Below are positions 35,301-44,215 of a DNA stretch of 64,000 nucleotides, in pieces. The stretch lies in assembly GCF_010667575.1 (NCBI RefSeq), contig NZ_JAABNT010000013.1:1-64000 (forward strand). Reading direction: 5' to 3'. This stretch comes from Sulfitobacter sediminilitoris. GTDB lineage: Bacteria; Pseudomonadota; Alphaproteobacteria; Rhodobacterales; Rhodobacteraceae. A program made the position numbers and the translations under genes. Under the pieces are notes generated by a model. It was not told the DNA's origin and searched no databases. It saw only the letters and a program-made list of their open reading frames with translations. Position 1 is the stretch's first letter. Each line of letters opens with the position of its first letter.

Positions 35301-35824
35301 TTTGTTGACGTAATCCGGTGATCAACGGAATTGGGTTTGCGGTGCCAGCTGATTTCCTTCGGTGCACCTTTGCCACTTCCGTCCAACACTGCCTCGGGGA
35401 TGGGCGGTTGGGCGATGTAATCGGCATAGCGCAGGGTGACGTCGATATGCGGGCAATCAGGCGCGACGAAGGCCGTCAGACCAAGGCTGGATGGATCAAG
35501 GCGTTTGCGCTGCTTGGCTTCTACTCCGCCATCGCTGTCCTCGCCAGCTGCCGCGCCCGGTTCCGGGTCGTCATCCATACTGGGTAACGGCTTTTGGATT
35601 TCCGGGGCGTCGTTCTTGGAGAGGCCGACGGCAGAGCCTTCTGCTGGGGTGAGATAGCCGATCAAATAGAAGCTGGACGGGCGGGTAGAATTGATGACCT
35701 CATGATTGGCCATGTGGCTGTCGTGGAATGCGGGGCGGGTGTCGGGGCCGACCACATCCATGCGGAAGGCGTCAATGATTTCGTCGCGCACCTCTGCCGA
35801 GGTTTTCAGGGCTTCGTCGCTCAT
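32327..35824 (-). CDS. drmA: DISARM helicase DrmA
   Basis: 1165 residues. Superfamily 2 motifs: Walker A FFPTGGGKTEAYLGL near residue 468, a DE-box IIQDELHLISGPLG near 716, VASTATVRRAEDQI, and helicase C-terminal motifs GLDITRLGL and ATSRVGRDSDRPG near 981. The long N-terminal 400 residues are typical of DrmA. A CPWCGTQF and C-x-NIDC cluster near 605-635 could bind zinc. DrmA with DrmB forms the DNA-binding core that blocks phage DNA lacking the methyl mark. The ATG overlaps the end of the methylase gene by four bases (ATGA), so translation is coupled. Confidence 0.92.
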   Translation of the reverse strand: MSDEALKTSAEVRDEIIDAFRMDVVGPDTRPAFHDSHMANHEVINSTRPSSFYLIGYLTPAEGSAVGLSKNDAPEIQKPLPSMDDDPEPGAAAGEDSDGGVEAKQRKRLDPSSLGLTAFVAPDCPHIDVTLRYADYIAQPPIPEAVLDGSGKGAPKEISWHRKPNSVDHRITSTKLAEAAQTKGGISIPLFETESPQRKGGVLHLHLMVQQTKLPRPEADLDGLSVTLFVINRRLAAQRFRDVSNVFQVGLSLMAGGAGFIGNPDMSGYKADDPDLRLHDLHYADVLRFAGGRNIGTGHAEPSDGHTDMIWTDPLPSADVEKVDQNKALKTVTEFNMLNLAELAKDASKLASVLQSFPSDYAKFISSQSNDLPSIKTAARRDVASELVAKQEEARARMQQGIELLKVDEAARDAFRAMNLSINSYLEKRGIIGAAWRPFQLAFILLNLNGLSDPTHADRKIVDLLFFPTGGGKTEAYLGLAAFQIAYRRLNSPDWLGSGVCVIMRYTLRLLTLDQLGRAAAMICAMELLRRSPEWQKNGQPRLGLFPIEIGLWVGSGATPNLIGGRGEQDTHARHAYTKVNRYRKSGREAPAPIKECPWCGTQFDEDTFHVVGKRMLINCVNIDCDFSAENGGLPVLAVDEEIYNRLPAFIVGTVDKFASLPRRGEVGRFFDNVDRMSQETDSKHLRFYGADEPGVGFLLNDQGESLPPPSLIIQDELHLISGPLGTIAGLYEAMVDRLASRNINGELRGPKIVASTATVRRAEDQIKKLFGRDKTAIFPPPGIDRRDSYFAIARSLEEAHGRRYLAISALGIGPRKVLLRSVVPILAAAQKQYDDDPRDADENAADPYMTALCYFNALRELGASRRIVEDEVANNLRSWPLKRLRDGQKITESSFASRSIAAPEELTSRLSTDLVAKAKKRLAESFLKSPPKENEGPLDVALATNMISVGLDITRLGLMLVQNQPKSAAEYIQATSRVGRDSDRPGMVLVILNMHRARDRAHYEDFETYHKAFYRAVEATSVTPGSMRAKDRALGAVFAGLVRHLNPDFAIKAGASKFDPKDPSVIEASNFLKSRVCLQEDIDRLIDSWEQLLADHGDEDLYWDTNRADDQGLMHNPLTDLSALSPDFELYRAGWSMRDVQPGIDLDIKDYLAGPQIKKKVDTW

Positions 35825-38800
35825 ATCAGCGTTCCTTGTTGATCAAGCTGCAAGGCCTTTGGCTTCATTTTTCCTTCGGTGTCCCCTTTGGCTTCTTCAG
35901 CGGCGCGGGTACGGTTCAGTTCCAGCAGCCTTGCCAGAACTTTGTCTCTGAACCATGCGGGCCAGTGGTAGCGTTTCTGATAGGCAAATTCGGGTTCATC
36001 GGTCTGGTGCATGAAACGTGGTGCTGCACCGTCGGGTGAGGTGTCTTGCGCCATATCGGCGAGATCATCCCAACCATAGGCACGCAGAACCGCGTCATCC
36101 ATTGCGACATGTAATCGGCGGAGTTCGACAATATCGGGCTTGCGGTCAAGGGGGTCGTGGAACCGGTTGTATGTCTTTGTGAGGCCTTGATTGGACGCTT
36201 TCATCAAATTTGCACGTTGGCTGAAGTAGGCCTGACCGGCCTTCTCTAACCGGTCATTATTGGATTGGATCTCCGCAAAAGGAAATGTCACGAAGCAATC
36301 AGAGGGCGCATAACGAAGGTCGTCTTTCATTGAGGACGAAAAAACTCGCGCCCAAATTTCATGACAAGTTGATTGCAGAACTGCAAAATGAGCAAAGGTA
36401 GAAAACGCAAACACAACTGTTGAATCCGCAAACAGAAACTTATTCTCTGTAATTCCAATACCCACGTTGTTCGAAACTCGGCTCAAAACACATACCCTGT
36501 GCAGTCCTCTAGTCCCTTCCGCTAAAGCTCCCCCAAAGCGCCAATGTTTCCACCAAGGGTGTGCCTTCACAGCCTTATTCTTACTTGCTAGACGCCCTGG
36601 TCTGACTTTCTCTTCCACAATCGCGAGCAATTCTGGCCAGTCAGATGCGACAGGGTCAGGGTAATCTTTTGGAACAACTCCAGATTGCAACCATTCGCGG
36701 CGTTTTTCAATTTCAGCTGTCGGCCAGCCGGAGAGATCGGGATCACGCCTCAATGGCATTTCACCAAAGTCAATTACGTATCGATGATTCAGATGTTGTG
36801 GATGAGTGTTGACCTCTTCTCCTCCGAGGTACGGTCTAATGATTTTGGTGTTGTTTGGGTCTTCTTTAATCAAGCGGTGCATTTCACTAAGGGGGGTGGT
36901 AACGCCCTTTTTGTCGGTGTCGTCAAAGGTAAAACCCATCCCATACACATCTTGTCCACGGAAAGCCCTATCTTGGTTTTCAGACAAAGCAGCCGGAGTA
37001 TCGTCAAAATCGCCCTCACGAACGAAAGCTGATATCCTTCTAACGGGACGACCATCGAGGCGGATCGGCACATCGATCTCCCCGCCCTTGGCCATGTGCA
37101 CGGTCGAAACTACCACCGCAGCATCGCCAGGCCATTTAACCCGCCGCCTGGCGCGGTAAATTTCGCCATTTTGCTCTTGCAGAAGGTACCGCAACCCGCT
37201 TTCGCGGGTGTCGCCCTGTCCGATGGTATTGGTGGCGATCAACCCCATCGTTCCGCCCGTCCGCAGCAGGCCATAGGCTCGGCGAAAGAAGTGCGCCGAC
37301 AGATCGGCGTTGCCATGCGACTTGGGGCTAATCACTTTTAGCCAGTCAAGAAACCCTGTGCGATTTCCACTGGTGATGGTGTTCTTGCCCGCAAAAGGCG
37401 GGTTGCCGATGATGCTGTCAAAACCGGGTTTGTCACCTTCGAACACTTCGGGGAATTCGATTTGCCAGTGGAATGGCGTAATCGGATGGTCGCCGCTGGA
37501 AAGCTGTGCGCGCAACTGGCGGGCCTTGTCCCATCCATCCTCGCGTCCCAGCTGCACCTGAAATTCATCTAGTGCTTCTTTGCGTGCCTTGGCCTTTGTT
37601 TCAGAAAAGAACACGGCGATTACCGCATCGCCACCAAGACGCACATCTTCCAGTTCATGATCGGCCTCATCCAACCGATGCTTTTGTGCTTCGAACGTGA
37701 CATTGTCCGGTGCTGTGCGAATACGCTGACGGTCCTGACGCGCTGCATTGACCAGTTGAACAAACTGACTGGCGAAAAGAGGTGTTGAGCCTTCTGTTTG
37801 CCAATTGACGGCGTTGATCTGATCAAGGGTCAGCCCAACAAGAGAGTCGCCCGTTTTGAGCGCATGATCGAGGAAGCTAAAATCCTCATCCTTGGACAAA
37901 GTTACCAGCCAAAGTGACAGCTTGGCTAGATCGGTCGCCATGTGGTTTTTGTCGACACCATAAAGGCAGCGCTTGGCTACCTCGCGGCGGGCGAATGTTT
38001 GCGGATCTGTACGGGCCTCGTCAGGCAACAAGTCAGGGTGGGAGACCCATGCTGCCTCAAGCCGTTCACCCAAAGCGCGGCACGTTTCCACCAAAAACGC
38101 CCCGGACCCCATTGCCGGATCGCAAACCTTTAAATCAAGCACATGATCGGGTGTCGCATCTTCGCCCAGTTGCGCAAGGACTGGCTCCAATGCTTCGCGC
38201 ACAATCGGCGCAGTAAGGGAACGAGGGGTGTAGTGGCTGCCTGTTTTGCGTCGTTCATCAGTGGGTTGCAGGATGATGGTCCCCGCCGTGACGATACGTT
38301 TCCCGGGCGAGCCGCGTTCGTCGATCTTATTGTCCAGAGCCGCCAACAGGTCATCCACAGTTTTGGCGGGTTTGAGGAGTTTGTTCTGGGCGTCGGTGGC
38401 CGTGTAATCGATTGTATCGGACAGAAACTTCTTGCGCTTGTCCGGGGCTTTGGCGAGTACGTCTTCCAGATTGATATAGGCGGGAATGTTGCCCTTGCCG
38501 GATTTCAACGCGATGCTCGACCCTTGGGAACGGGTAACGGTGAAGCCCATGACCGTCTCATAAACCGAGCCAATCTGTTCCACGTCCAGTGTCTTATAAG
38601 ACAGCCGTTCGCCGCCCAGCATCAGCAATTGGCGCAATACTTCGTAAATGCACTTGTCCGAGACGGGCAGGACATCGGGCTGATCACCATCGCCGAACCG
38701 ACCGAGCAGAAAGGGGAAGGTTTCCGGATCAAACAGTTTGCCACGGCGCTGGTGCATGAACTCTGGTCCAGCCCCATCGTGGATCAGTTGAAACAACCCA

Positions 38801-39762
38801 AGCAGTCGACCCCACGCACCGTAGCGGTCAGCCATGGTATCCGGAAAATGGGCCGCTTCAGCCTCCAGATCGACAAAAAGGCGGCGTACCGCGTAACCCT
38901 GTTCGTAGATCGACTTGGCCTGTTGATTATCTGACGAGGGCATCAACTCGCGATCTTCGGCGTAGAGCACAAAGACCAGTCGCATCAAAACCGTGAGCAG
39001 ACCCTCGTAAAACTCCTGTGGTTGGCTTTCAGCCACGGCGCGCAGGCTGGTGTCAGTTTCGGCCTCTGAAGTGAACCCGCGCAGAAGGGTGTATAGCGCA
39101 CCCAGCACTTGGTCGGCCAGTTTAGTCGAGACGATGTTCTGGTTTTCACGCGAACGTTTTAGAATGCCGTCAAGACGGGCTTCGGCACTACCCCAGATGG
39201 CATTCTTGCCCAGAAGCAGTTTCAGACCAGACAACATCTCACGTCCGGCTGTGGTTTTCAGGCCGGTGATTGGCCATTCAAGAAAACCCGGGGTTTCGCC
39301 CGGCGGTGAGTATGTCAGACGTAACACCTGATCAGTAACAAGCAATCCCTGTGCGACGCCAGATTCTCGCAGATGACGTTCAAATGCTTGTTGTTCGGTA
39401 ATGCCGCTCCAATTCCCAATGGAAATTCGGCTATCCGGGTCTGAGCCGCTCTCAATGCATTTAACTAACAGGCGTGGTGGTTCGTCTGCTTTGCCTGCAA
39501 GCGCTGCATCAGTTTGCAGCGTGACGTCCATTTCGGTCAGCCTGCAAGTGGCCTCGGCGGGCAAGTTCTCACCGCGCAGTATGCGGCTTTGAGGCCAACC
39601 CAGAACATTGGTGCCCATCTGCCAGAAATCGGATGCGTTTTCTTCGAACACCCTGGTGTCTTCAGCAGTTTGCTTGATGGGAACCAGATTCTCCTCATCT
39701 AATGCCGACTGAGAAACAACTAACCCTTCTTGGCGCACATGTTTCAGCCAGAGATCAATCAT
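35821..39762 (-). CDS. drmMI: DISARM class 1 adenine methylase DrmMI
   Basis: 1313 residues. The N6-adenine methyltransferase motifs are present: motif I VCDPAMGSGAFLVETCRAL near residue 550 for SAM binding and motif IV IGNPPFAGKN near 787 for catalysis. N-terminal and C-terminal regions are long and probably recognise DNA; similar BREX and type IIG-like methylases share this build. DrmMI marks host DNA so DISARM spares it. It overlaps drmD upstream and drmA downstream by four bases each. The recognition site cannot be told from sequence. No nuclease motif was noticed. Confidence 0.92.
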   Translation of the reverse strand: MIDLWLKHVRQEGLVVSQSALDEENLVPIKQTAEDTRVFEENASDFWQMGTNVLGWPQSRILRGENLPAEATCRLTEMDVTLQTDAALAGKADEPPRLLVKCIESGSDPDSRISIGNWSGITEQQAFERHLRESGVAQGLLVTDQVLRLTYSPPGETPGFLEWPITGLKTTAGREMLSGLKLLLGKNAIWGSAEARLDGILKRSRENQNIVSTKLADQVLGALYTLLRGFTSEAETDTSLRAVAESQPQEFYEGLLTVLMRLVFVLYAEDRELMPSSDNQQAKSIYEQGYAVRRLFVDLEAEAAHFPDTMADRYGAWGRLLGLFQLIHDGAGPEFMHQRRGKLFDPETFPFLLGRFGDGDQPDVLPVSDKCIYEVLRQLLMLGGERLSYKTLDVEQIGSVYETVMGFTVTRSQGSSIALKSGKGNIPAYINLEDVLAKAPDKRKKFLSDTIDYTATDAQNKLLKPAKTVDDLLAALDNKIDERGSPGKRIVTAGTIILQPTDERRKTGSHYTPRSLTAPIVREALEPVLAQLGEDATPDHVLDLKVCDPAMGSGAFLVETCRALGERLEAAWVSHPDLLPDEARTDPQTFARREVAKRCLYGVDKNHMATDLAKLSLWLVTLSKDEDFSFLDHALKTGDSLVGLTLDQINAVNWQTEGSTPLFASQFVQLVNAARQDRQRIRTAPDNVTFEAQKHRLDEADHELEDVRLGGDAVIAVFFSETKAKARKEALDEFQVQLGREDGWDKARQLRAQLSSGDHPITPFHWQIEFPEVFEGDKPGFDSIIGNPPFAGKNTITSGNRTGFLDWLKVISPKSHGNADLSAHFFRRAYGLLRTGGTMGLIATNTIGQGDTRESGLRYLLQEQNGEIYRARRRVKWPGDAAVVVSTVHMAKGGEIDVPIRLDGRPVRRISAFVREGDFDDTPAALSENQDRAFRGQDVYGMGFTFDDTDKKGVTTPLSEMHRLIKEDPNNTKIIRPYLGGEEVNTHPQHLNHRYVIDFGEMPLRRDPDLSGWPTAEIEKRREWLQSGVVPKDYPDPVASDWPELLAIVEEKVRPGRLASKNKAVKAHPWWKHWRFGGALAEGTRGLHRVCVLSRVSNNVGIGITENKFLFADSTVVFAFSTFAHFAVLQSTCHEIWARVFSSSMKDDLRYAPSDCFVTFPFAEIQSNNDRLEKAGQAYFSQRANLMKASNQGLTKTYNRFHDPLDRKPDIVELRRLHVAMDDAVLRAYGWDDLADMAQDTSPDGAAPRFMHQTDEPEFAYQKRYHWPAWFRDKVLARLLELNRTRAAEEAKGDTEGKMKPKALQLDQQGTLI

Positions 39763-42734
39763 GAAAGTTTCTCCGGCAACAGATAAACAATGCCTACAGG
39801 CTCAATTCGACGGGCCGATACAATGTGTTTTTGGCGCACAAGCTCGGGCTCAGATTCAATCTCGATATCAAGCTCTTGCAGCCGGTTTTCCCAGTTAAGC
39901 TTGTCCAGCCGCCGCTGTTCACGCTCTTGCTCGCTAAAGTCGAATTCTTGTTGGACCGCACCCTGTTGTTCGATAATTCGGTCGCGCTGCTGTTCAAGCA
40001 GGAGTTTCAGAGAGCGAGCCTGGGCTTCGCCAATCTCGGTCAATTCCCTACGGACATTTTGTTCATTCTCTCGCGCCTGCTGCTCGGCAATATCGCGCAG
40101 AAATTGGGCGTCGGCCGAAGCGCGCTTACGGTACTCATCGCAAATCGGTTCATCCGGCCTTGACGAAGACTGGATTGCTTCTTGGAGGTTTCTGTAAACC
40201 TCAGATGCTGTTTGCCCTTCAAACTTCAGAGGCGTCACTCCTTTCTGATTAACCGACGCTGCAACGGGAATGATCTCGGAATGCAGCCGATTGGCTCCTT
40301 TGGCGTAGAGCGTGAGCCGGATAAGCAGCACAACGCGCGGGCGTTCAATCGCTGTCTGCAGGACTGCCGTCCTTTCCAGCCGCGAGCGAAATCCCTGCGC
40401 ATCAAACTGCGCCAGCAGTCGCCTAACTAAACGGTGTTCCAGATGTAGATGTTCTATGCCAGTTTGCAGCCGATCACCGTCCTTGACGGGTGAAAAGCTG
40501 ACTCTCTTTACTGGGGCGTTCTGGCGATACTCAGCAACAGTCTCGTCTTTGTTGCGCGGCCGCTCACGCAATTGGTCAAAGACCGGTGTCCAGTCGGCAT
40601 TGGAAAAGCCCGGAGATTCAGGGTCAAGGGCGATGACATCCACACCGTTTTCCTGATTAATTTGTTTCGGACCAATATCTACATGCATTTTTTCAAGTGC
40701 ATTGAGGAAAACCGCTTGCAAGGCATTTGGTGCAACATTTTTTTGAAGTTTTGATTGCTCCAAACGTCTTGCAATTGATTGCAATTCGCTTTCCAGTTTC
40801 CGAAGACGTTTGTGCTTTTCTGGAGCAATCAGAAGCTCTTCTTTCAAACGCTGCGCTTCTAGATAGCTTTCAGACTCTAAGTCCTGTTCCAGCCGGTCCA
40901 TATTCTCGCGTGTGATGCCAGTTTTGAAGCGCTTCTCAATCTCGGTTTCGATAACTGAGCCAACTTCGCCCAATTCCCTATTTATACGTTCAGTTTTTCT
41001 TACCAGTGCCGCAAGAATCCGGTCCGATGGCCGATGCTTGTAGGTGAAATAACGGCAATACACATCCGGGTTTGGTTGCAAGCGTCGGTCTATACGACCA
41101 TTGCGCTGCTCCAGCCTGGAAGGATTCCAAGGCAAATCAAAGTGAAACAAATCGTAGCAACGATGCTGAAGATTAATGCCTTCGCGCGCGGCATCTGTGC
41201 ACAACAAAATGCGCAGTGGCTCCATTGCGGGGTCTGCGTTGAATCTGGCCTTGAGGCGTTCCCTTTCATTTTTGTCGGTGTCGCCAGTAAATTCAGCGAT
41301 ACGCTCATCCTCAAGCTCGACAGACAGTTCTTCGAGGAGTTGCTTCTTCAACCAGTCAATTGTGGTTTGATACTCTGAAAAGACAATGAGCCGTCTTTGG
41401 TTCCAGGAGCTCCCTTGTCCCAAATGCTCTCTGATCCAGGCCGCAAGATTCTTACTTTTTGAGTCGCCCTTGAAGGCTTGGCGTGTAGCTGTCTTTAACA
41501 AGGCCTCGGCAGCCATTTTAACATCACCATTCACCATCTTGTTAACTTCACCTTGGAGCGTGGTGCAAAACGCTGAAACCGATGATAAGAGCCTTTGCTG
41601 CAACAAAACAAAGGAATGTCCGCCTTTGCTCCCCTCCAGTTCTCCAAAGTCCAATAGTGACTGAAATAGATCGAGCTCCGGTGCCTCAGCCGGGGTGTCC
41701 GGTAATTCTATATTATCCACATGGCGAACCGGAAAAGGCGTATCAGTAAGCTCTCTCAAGTCTGATTTTAGCCGGCGCACCATTATCGCGTCGTGTTCGT
41801 CTTGTGACACAGCTATTCCGCGGGTGAAACGTTGCGGATCGAGCATTTCCAGCAGGGCTGCAAAAGAATTTGAATGCCCGTTGTGAGGGGTTGCGGTTAG
41901 GAAAAGGCGATGTTCAAACATCTTGGAAAGCTCGCGGACCGCGCGGGTCATCTGGCTGTCAGTGGCATATGCCTGACTGTGTGCGGGCGCAGCGTGGTGA
42001 GCCTCGTCAAGAATGAACATTGACCTGGCACGAGGCGCGCCAAGTATCGCCTTTAGGCCAACCATATAACCTTCATCCCTCAGTAGAGAGTGAGAAATGA
42101 TGAATGCATTTCCTGATTGCCACGGGTTGTAACCAAAACCACGTTCAGCTCTCATCTCGGCGAAGAAATCTGCATCGACAATTTCAGCAGTTAAACCGAA
42201 TTTTGAAGACAGTTCTTCTTTCCATTGCTGCGTCATCGATGCGGGGGATGAGACTACGAAGAAGTCTACACGTTTTCGTAACAGCAATTCACGTAAAACC
42301 AACCCGGCTTCAATTGTCTTTCCCAAACCAACATCGTCGGCGATCAATAGGTTAACTCGAGGCAGGTCCAGCGCTTTGGCCAATGGAGTCAATTGATAGG
42401 GCGAAATTTCGATCCCGGCTCTAAATGGAGCTTGGAAGAGCTTATTGTCGGCTGCTGTTGCTGTGTTCCATTGCAAAGATTGCAGATAGGCTGAGTACCC
42501 TTTTGCATCAGTTGGAACATTTGATCCAAGCTGGTGCCAAAGTTCATCGTCAACGCATTCGATAGCGATTTCCGATCTTGGGAGGATGAGTTGTTTTTGA
42601 CCTGTCGCGTCGTCATCGAGGCATCGGATTTCAAGAACATCAGGTGCAAATTCACTTGATTCAATATTTTCAATTAGCCAGTGACGTCTACGGACGCGAA
42701 CGCATTGACCAATTTCGAATTTAGGACTTCCCAC
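39759..42734 (-). CDS. drmD: DISARM class 1 SNF2-like helicase DrmD
   Basis: 991 residues; GTG start at 42734 with GAGGA a few bases upstream. The SNF2/RapA-type motor shows Walker A DDVGLGKTIEAGLVLRELL near residue 138, VVSSPASMTQQW, DEAH in MFILDEAHHAAP near 240, FLTATPHNGH, and the C-terminal half CTDAAREGINLQHRC with RLEQRNGRIDRR near 535-570. A basic, Gln/Glu-rich C-terminus is likely coiled coil. DrmD is the mark of class 1 DISARM and is the first gene of the operon. The upstream gap should hold the promoter, which I could not place. Confidence 0.92.
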   Translation of the reverse strand: MGSPKFEIGQCVRVRRRHWLIENIESSEFAPDVLEIRCLDDDATGQKQLILPRSEIAIECVDDELWHQLGSNVPTDAKGYSAYLQSLQWNTATAADNKLFQAPFRAGIEISPYQLTPLAKALDLPRVNLLIADDVGLGKTIEAGLVLRELLLRKRVDFFVVSSPASMTQQWKEELSSKFGLTAEIVDADFFAEMRAERGFGYNPWQSGNAFIISHSLLRDEGYMVGLKAILGAPRARSMFILDEAHHAAPAHSQAYATDSQMTRAVRELSKMFEHRLFLTATPHNGHSNSFAALLEMLDPQRFTRGIAVSQDEHDAIMVRRLKSDLRELTDTPFPVRHVDNIELPDTPAEAPELDLFQSLLDFGELEGSKGGHSFVLLQQRLLSSVSAFCTTLQGEVNKMVNGDVKMAAEALLKTATRQAFKGDSKSKNLAAWIREHLGQGSSWNQRRLIVFSEYQTTIDWLKKQLLEELSVELEDERIAEFTGDTDKNERERLKARFNADPAMEPLRILLCTDAAREGINLQHRCYDLFHFDLPWNPSRLEQRNGRIDRRLQPNPDVYCRYFTYKHRPSDRILAALVRKTERINRELGEVGSVIETEIEKRFKTGITRENMDRLEQDLESESYLEAQRLKEELLIAPEKHKRLRKLESELQSIARRLEQSKLQKNVAPNALQAVFLNALEKMHVDIGPKQINQENGVDVIALDPESPGFSNADWTPVFDQLRERPRNKDETVAEYRQNAPVKRVSFSPVKDGDRLQTGIEHLHLEHRLVRRLLAQFDAQGFRSRLERTAVLQTAIERPRVVLLIRLTLYAKGANRLHSEIIPVAASVNQKGVTPLKFEGQTASEVYRNLQEAIQSSSRPDEPICDEYRKRASADAQFLRDIAEQQARENEQNVRRELTEIGEAQARSLKLLLEQQRDRIIEQQGAVQQEFDFSEQEREQRRLDKLNWENRLQELDIEIESEPELVRQKHIVSARRIEPVGIVYLLPEKLS

Positions 42735-43033
42735 TCGGTTTCCTCGTCAAGATCAAGTTGCAGGGTGAACAAGCTTCTACAGCCGAATAAGCCGCGTGCT
42801 TTTCTTTACTATCAGCCACTTGAGTTTGAACCAATTGCTCGTCGTCGGCAACGCGTATTTGCCCGCGGAGTACGGATGGAGTGATGCAGCGGTTCCCATG
42901 TCTGAGTGACGGGTGGGTGTGTCACGTTAAGTGCTGCACCGGGGACGCCGTGGATCGATATGATCTGCAGAGATGCAGTTAACATTTGCCGAACGCGCAA
43001 ATAGCAATGTTGCAGAGATGTTGCAGAAACCAA
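42735..43033. repeat. Intergenic stretch before DISARM with direct repeats
   Basis: No gene is supported. TGCAGAGATG occurs twice (42966-42975 and 43011-43020), and AACATTTGC/GCAAAT forms a partial inverted repeat between them. Repeats beside a tRNA scar can be arm-type sites of a tyrosine recombinase, but here this is only suggestive. Confidence 0.3.
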
Positions 43034-43055
43034 AAGCCGCCCCGAAGGGCGGCTT
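43034..43055 (-). terminator. Rho-independent terminator downstream of the tRNA-Asn fragment
   Basis: A nine-base-pair stem, AAGCCGCCC with GGGCGGCTT, closed by a TTCG tetraloop on the minus strand and followed there by TTGGTTTC, a partial T-rich tail. It lies 30 bases past the tRNA 3' end, as expected for a tRNA gene terminator. Confidence 0.75.
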
Positions 43056-43084
43056 GTTAGTCTCTTGTTTTCTATGAGAGATTT

Positions 43085-43129
43085 TGGCTCCGGCGGTAGG
43101 GATCGAACCTACGACCAATTGATTAACAG
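43085..43129 (-). other. 3' half of a tRNA-Asn gene, probable integration scar (att site)
   Basis: Read on the minus strand, the 45 bases begin with CTGTTAATCAATTGGTCG (anticodon loop GTT onward), continue through the T-loop GGTTCGATCC and end CGCCGGAGCCA. This is the 3' half of an alphaproteobacterial tRNA-Asn. The 5' half is absent: bases 43130 onward cannot form the anticodon stem, D-arm or the 5' acceptor strand TCCGGCG. Many tyrosine integrases recombine within the 3' half of tRNA genes and leave such a piece at an island end. The intact gene must be elsewhere. No integrase is visible here, and the polarity of the former insertion is ambiguous. Confidence 0.7.
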
Positions 43130-43289
43130 CCCATTGGTGAAAATGTGGATCTCAAACCCAAGCGTCAGCTACGTACGCGAGGCCTCAGCGTCCAAGACAA
43201 ATCGTCGAGCGGTTGTAGTGCGCCAAGAAGTTTCCGTGCCTAAATAGTGCCTAGAAACATGACGCTCTGATTTAACTATCTGAAAATAT

Positions 43290-43363
43290 TGGAGGCGAGT
43301 ACCGGAATCGAACCGGTGTACACGGATTTGCAATCCGCTGCGTCACCACTCCGCCAACTCGCC
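43290..43363 (-). tRNA. tRNA-Cys (GCA)
   Basis: 74 bases with encoded CCA. The minus strand begins GGCGAGTTGGCGGAGTGG; the anticodon loop is TTGCAAA (GCA at 43329-43331). The T-arm is CCGGTTCGATTCCGG, and the acceptor stem pairs GGCGAGT with ACTCGCC before TCCA. All arms can pair. It is a normal gene and the first clear core-chromosome feature right of the island. Confidence 0.95.
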
Positions 43364-43505
43364 GACCAGTGGTTTTTGCTGACTATCCGATCCCTGTTGC
43401 CGCTGCAAGATGTATGATCGGTGAAAGTATGCCGCTAGCCGTTGCTGACCCGTGCGCGATGTGGCACATCATAGGGATAAGAATCTGAACGGACGAGTTT
43501 AGCAA

Positions 43506-44159
43506 ATGAGTGATTTCGCCGCCCGCCGAACAATGATGGTTGATACGCAGGTGCTTCCCTCGGATGTGACCAAGTTTCCCATCATCGATGCCATGCTCAG
43601 CGTCCCGCGTGAGGAGTTTGTGCCCGCAGCCCAGCGGGAAGCGGCCTACATGGGCGAGAACCTTGATTTAGGACAGGGACGTGTGCTGCTGGAGCCGCGT
43701 ACGCTGGCCAAAATGCTGGATGCGTTAGCCATAAGCAAGGCGGAAATGGTGCTCGATATCGGATGTGCCATGGGCTACTCGGCGGCGGTGGTCGCGCACA
43801 TGGCTGAAGCGGTCATCGCCGTTGAAGAAGACGAGTCCATGGCGACTGAGGCGCAGGAAGCCTTGATCGCTGCGGGATCTGACAACGCGGTGGTGCATAT
43901 TGGACCGCTGGCCGAAGGTGCTGCGGAACATGGTCCCTATGATGTCATCCTGATCGAGGGCGGCGTCATGGAGGTCCCGGACGCTATTGTGTCGCAGTTG
44001 AAAGACGGGGGGCGGATCGCGGCCTTGTTCATGGACGGCGCATTGGGTGAGGTGCGTGTCGGCTACAAGCGCGGTGACCAGGTCAGCTGGCGCATGGCAT
44101 TCAATGCCTCGGCACCGGTGCTGGAAGGTTTCAAACGCGAGGCGGCGTTTCAACTTTAG
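43506..44159 (+). CDS. pcm: Protein-L-isoaspartate O-methyltransferase-like protein
   Basis: 217 residues. A SAM-binding Rossmann fold follows an N-terminal region shared with isoaspartate methyltransferases (FPIIDAMLSVPREEFVPA). Motif I is VLDIGCAMGYSAAVVA near residue 82, with VEEDESM as the acidic residue after strand 2 and PYDVILIEGG as strand 4. The family repairs isomerised Asp in old proteins. The glycine loop (GCAMGYS) differs from the common GTGSGYQ, and an alphaproteobacterial subgroup beside tolC shows this form, so repair activity is likely but not certain. The tolC gene follows by 56 bases. Confidence 0.8.
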   Translation: MSDFAARRTMMVDTQVLPSDVTKFPIIDAMLSVPREEFVPAAQREAAYMGENLDLGQGRVLLEPRTLAKMLDALAISKAEMVLDIGCAMGYSAAVVAHMAEAVIAVEEDESMATEAQEALIAAGSDNAVVHIGPLAEGAAEHGPYDVILIEGGVMEVPDAIVSQLKDGGRIAALFMDGALGEVRVGYKRGDQVSWRMAFNASAPVLEGFKREAAFQL

Positions 44160-44215
44160 AATGAGGTTCGTCACGGGCGGACAAGTGGTTTCAACATGAA
44201 AGAGGTCAACGGTCG

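Noticed and set aside
38143-38934. 263-codon plus-strand frame
   Set aside because: Shadow of the drmMI methylase on the other strand; no recognisable product.
1-43100. CRISPR array or cas genes in the defence island
   Set aside because: No regularly spaced repeats and no Cas motifs were found by reading through the region.
43065-43247. Plus-strand frame reading GSGGRDRTYDQLIN...
   Set aside because: This is the well-known false protein made by reading the antisense of a tRNA-Asn gene. It confirmed the tRNA fragment instead.
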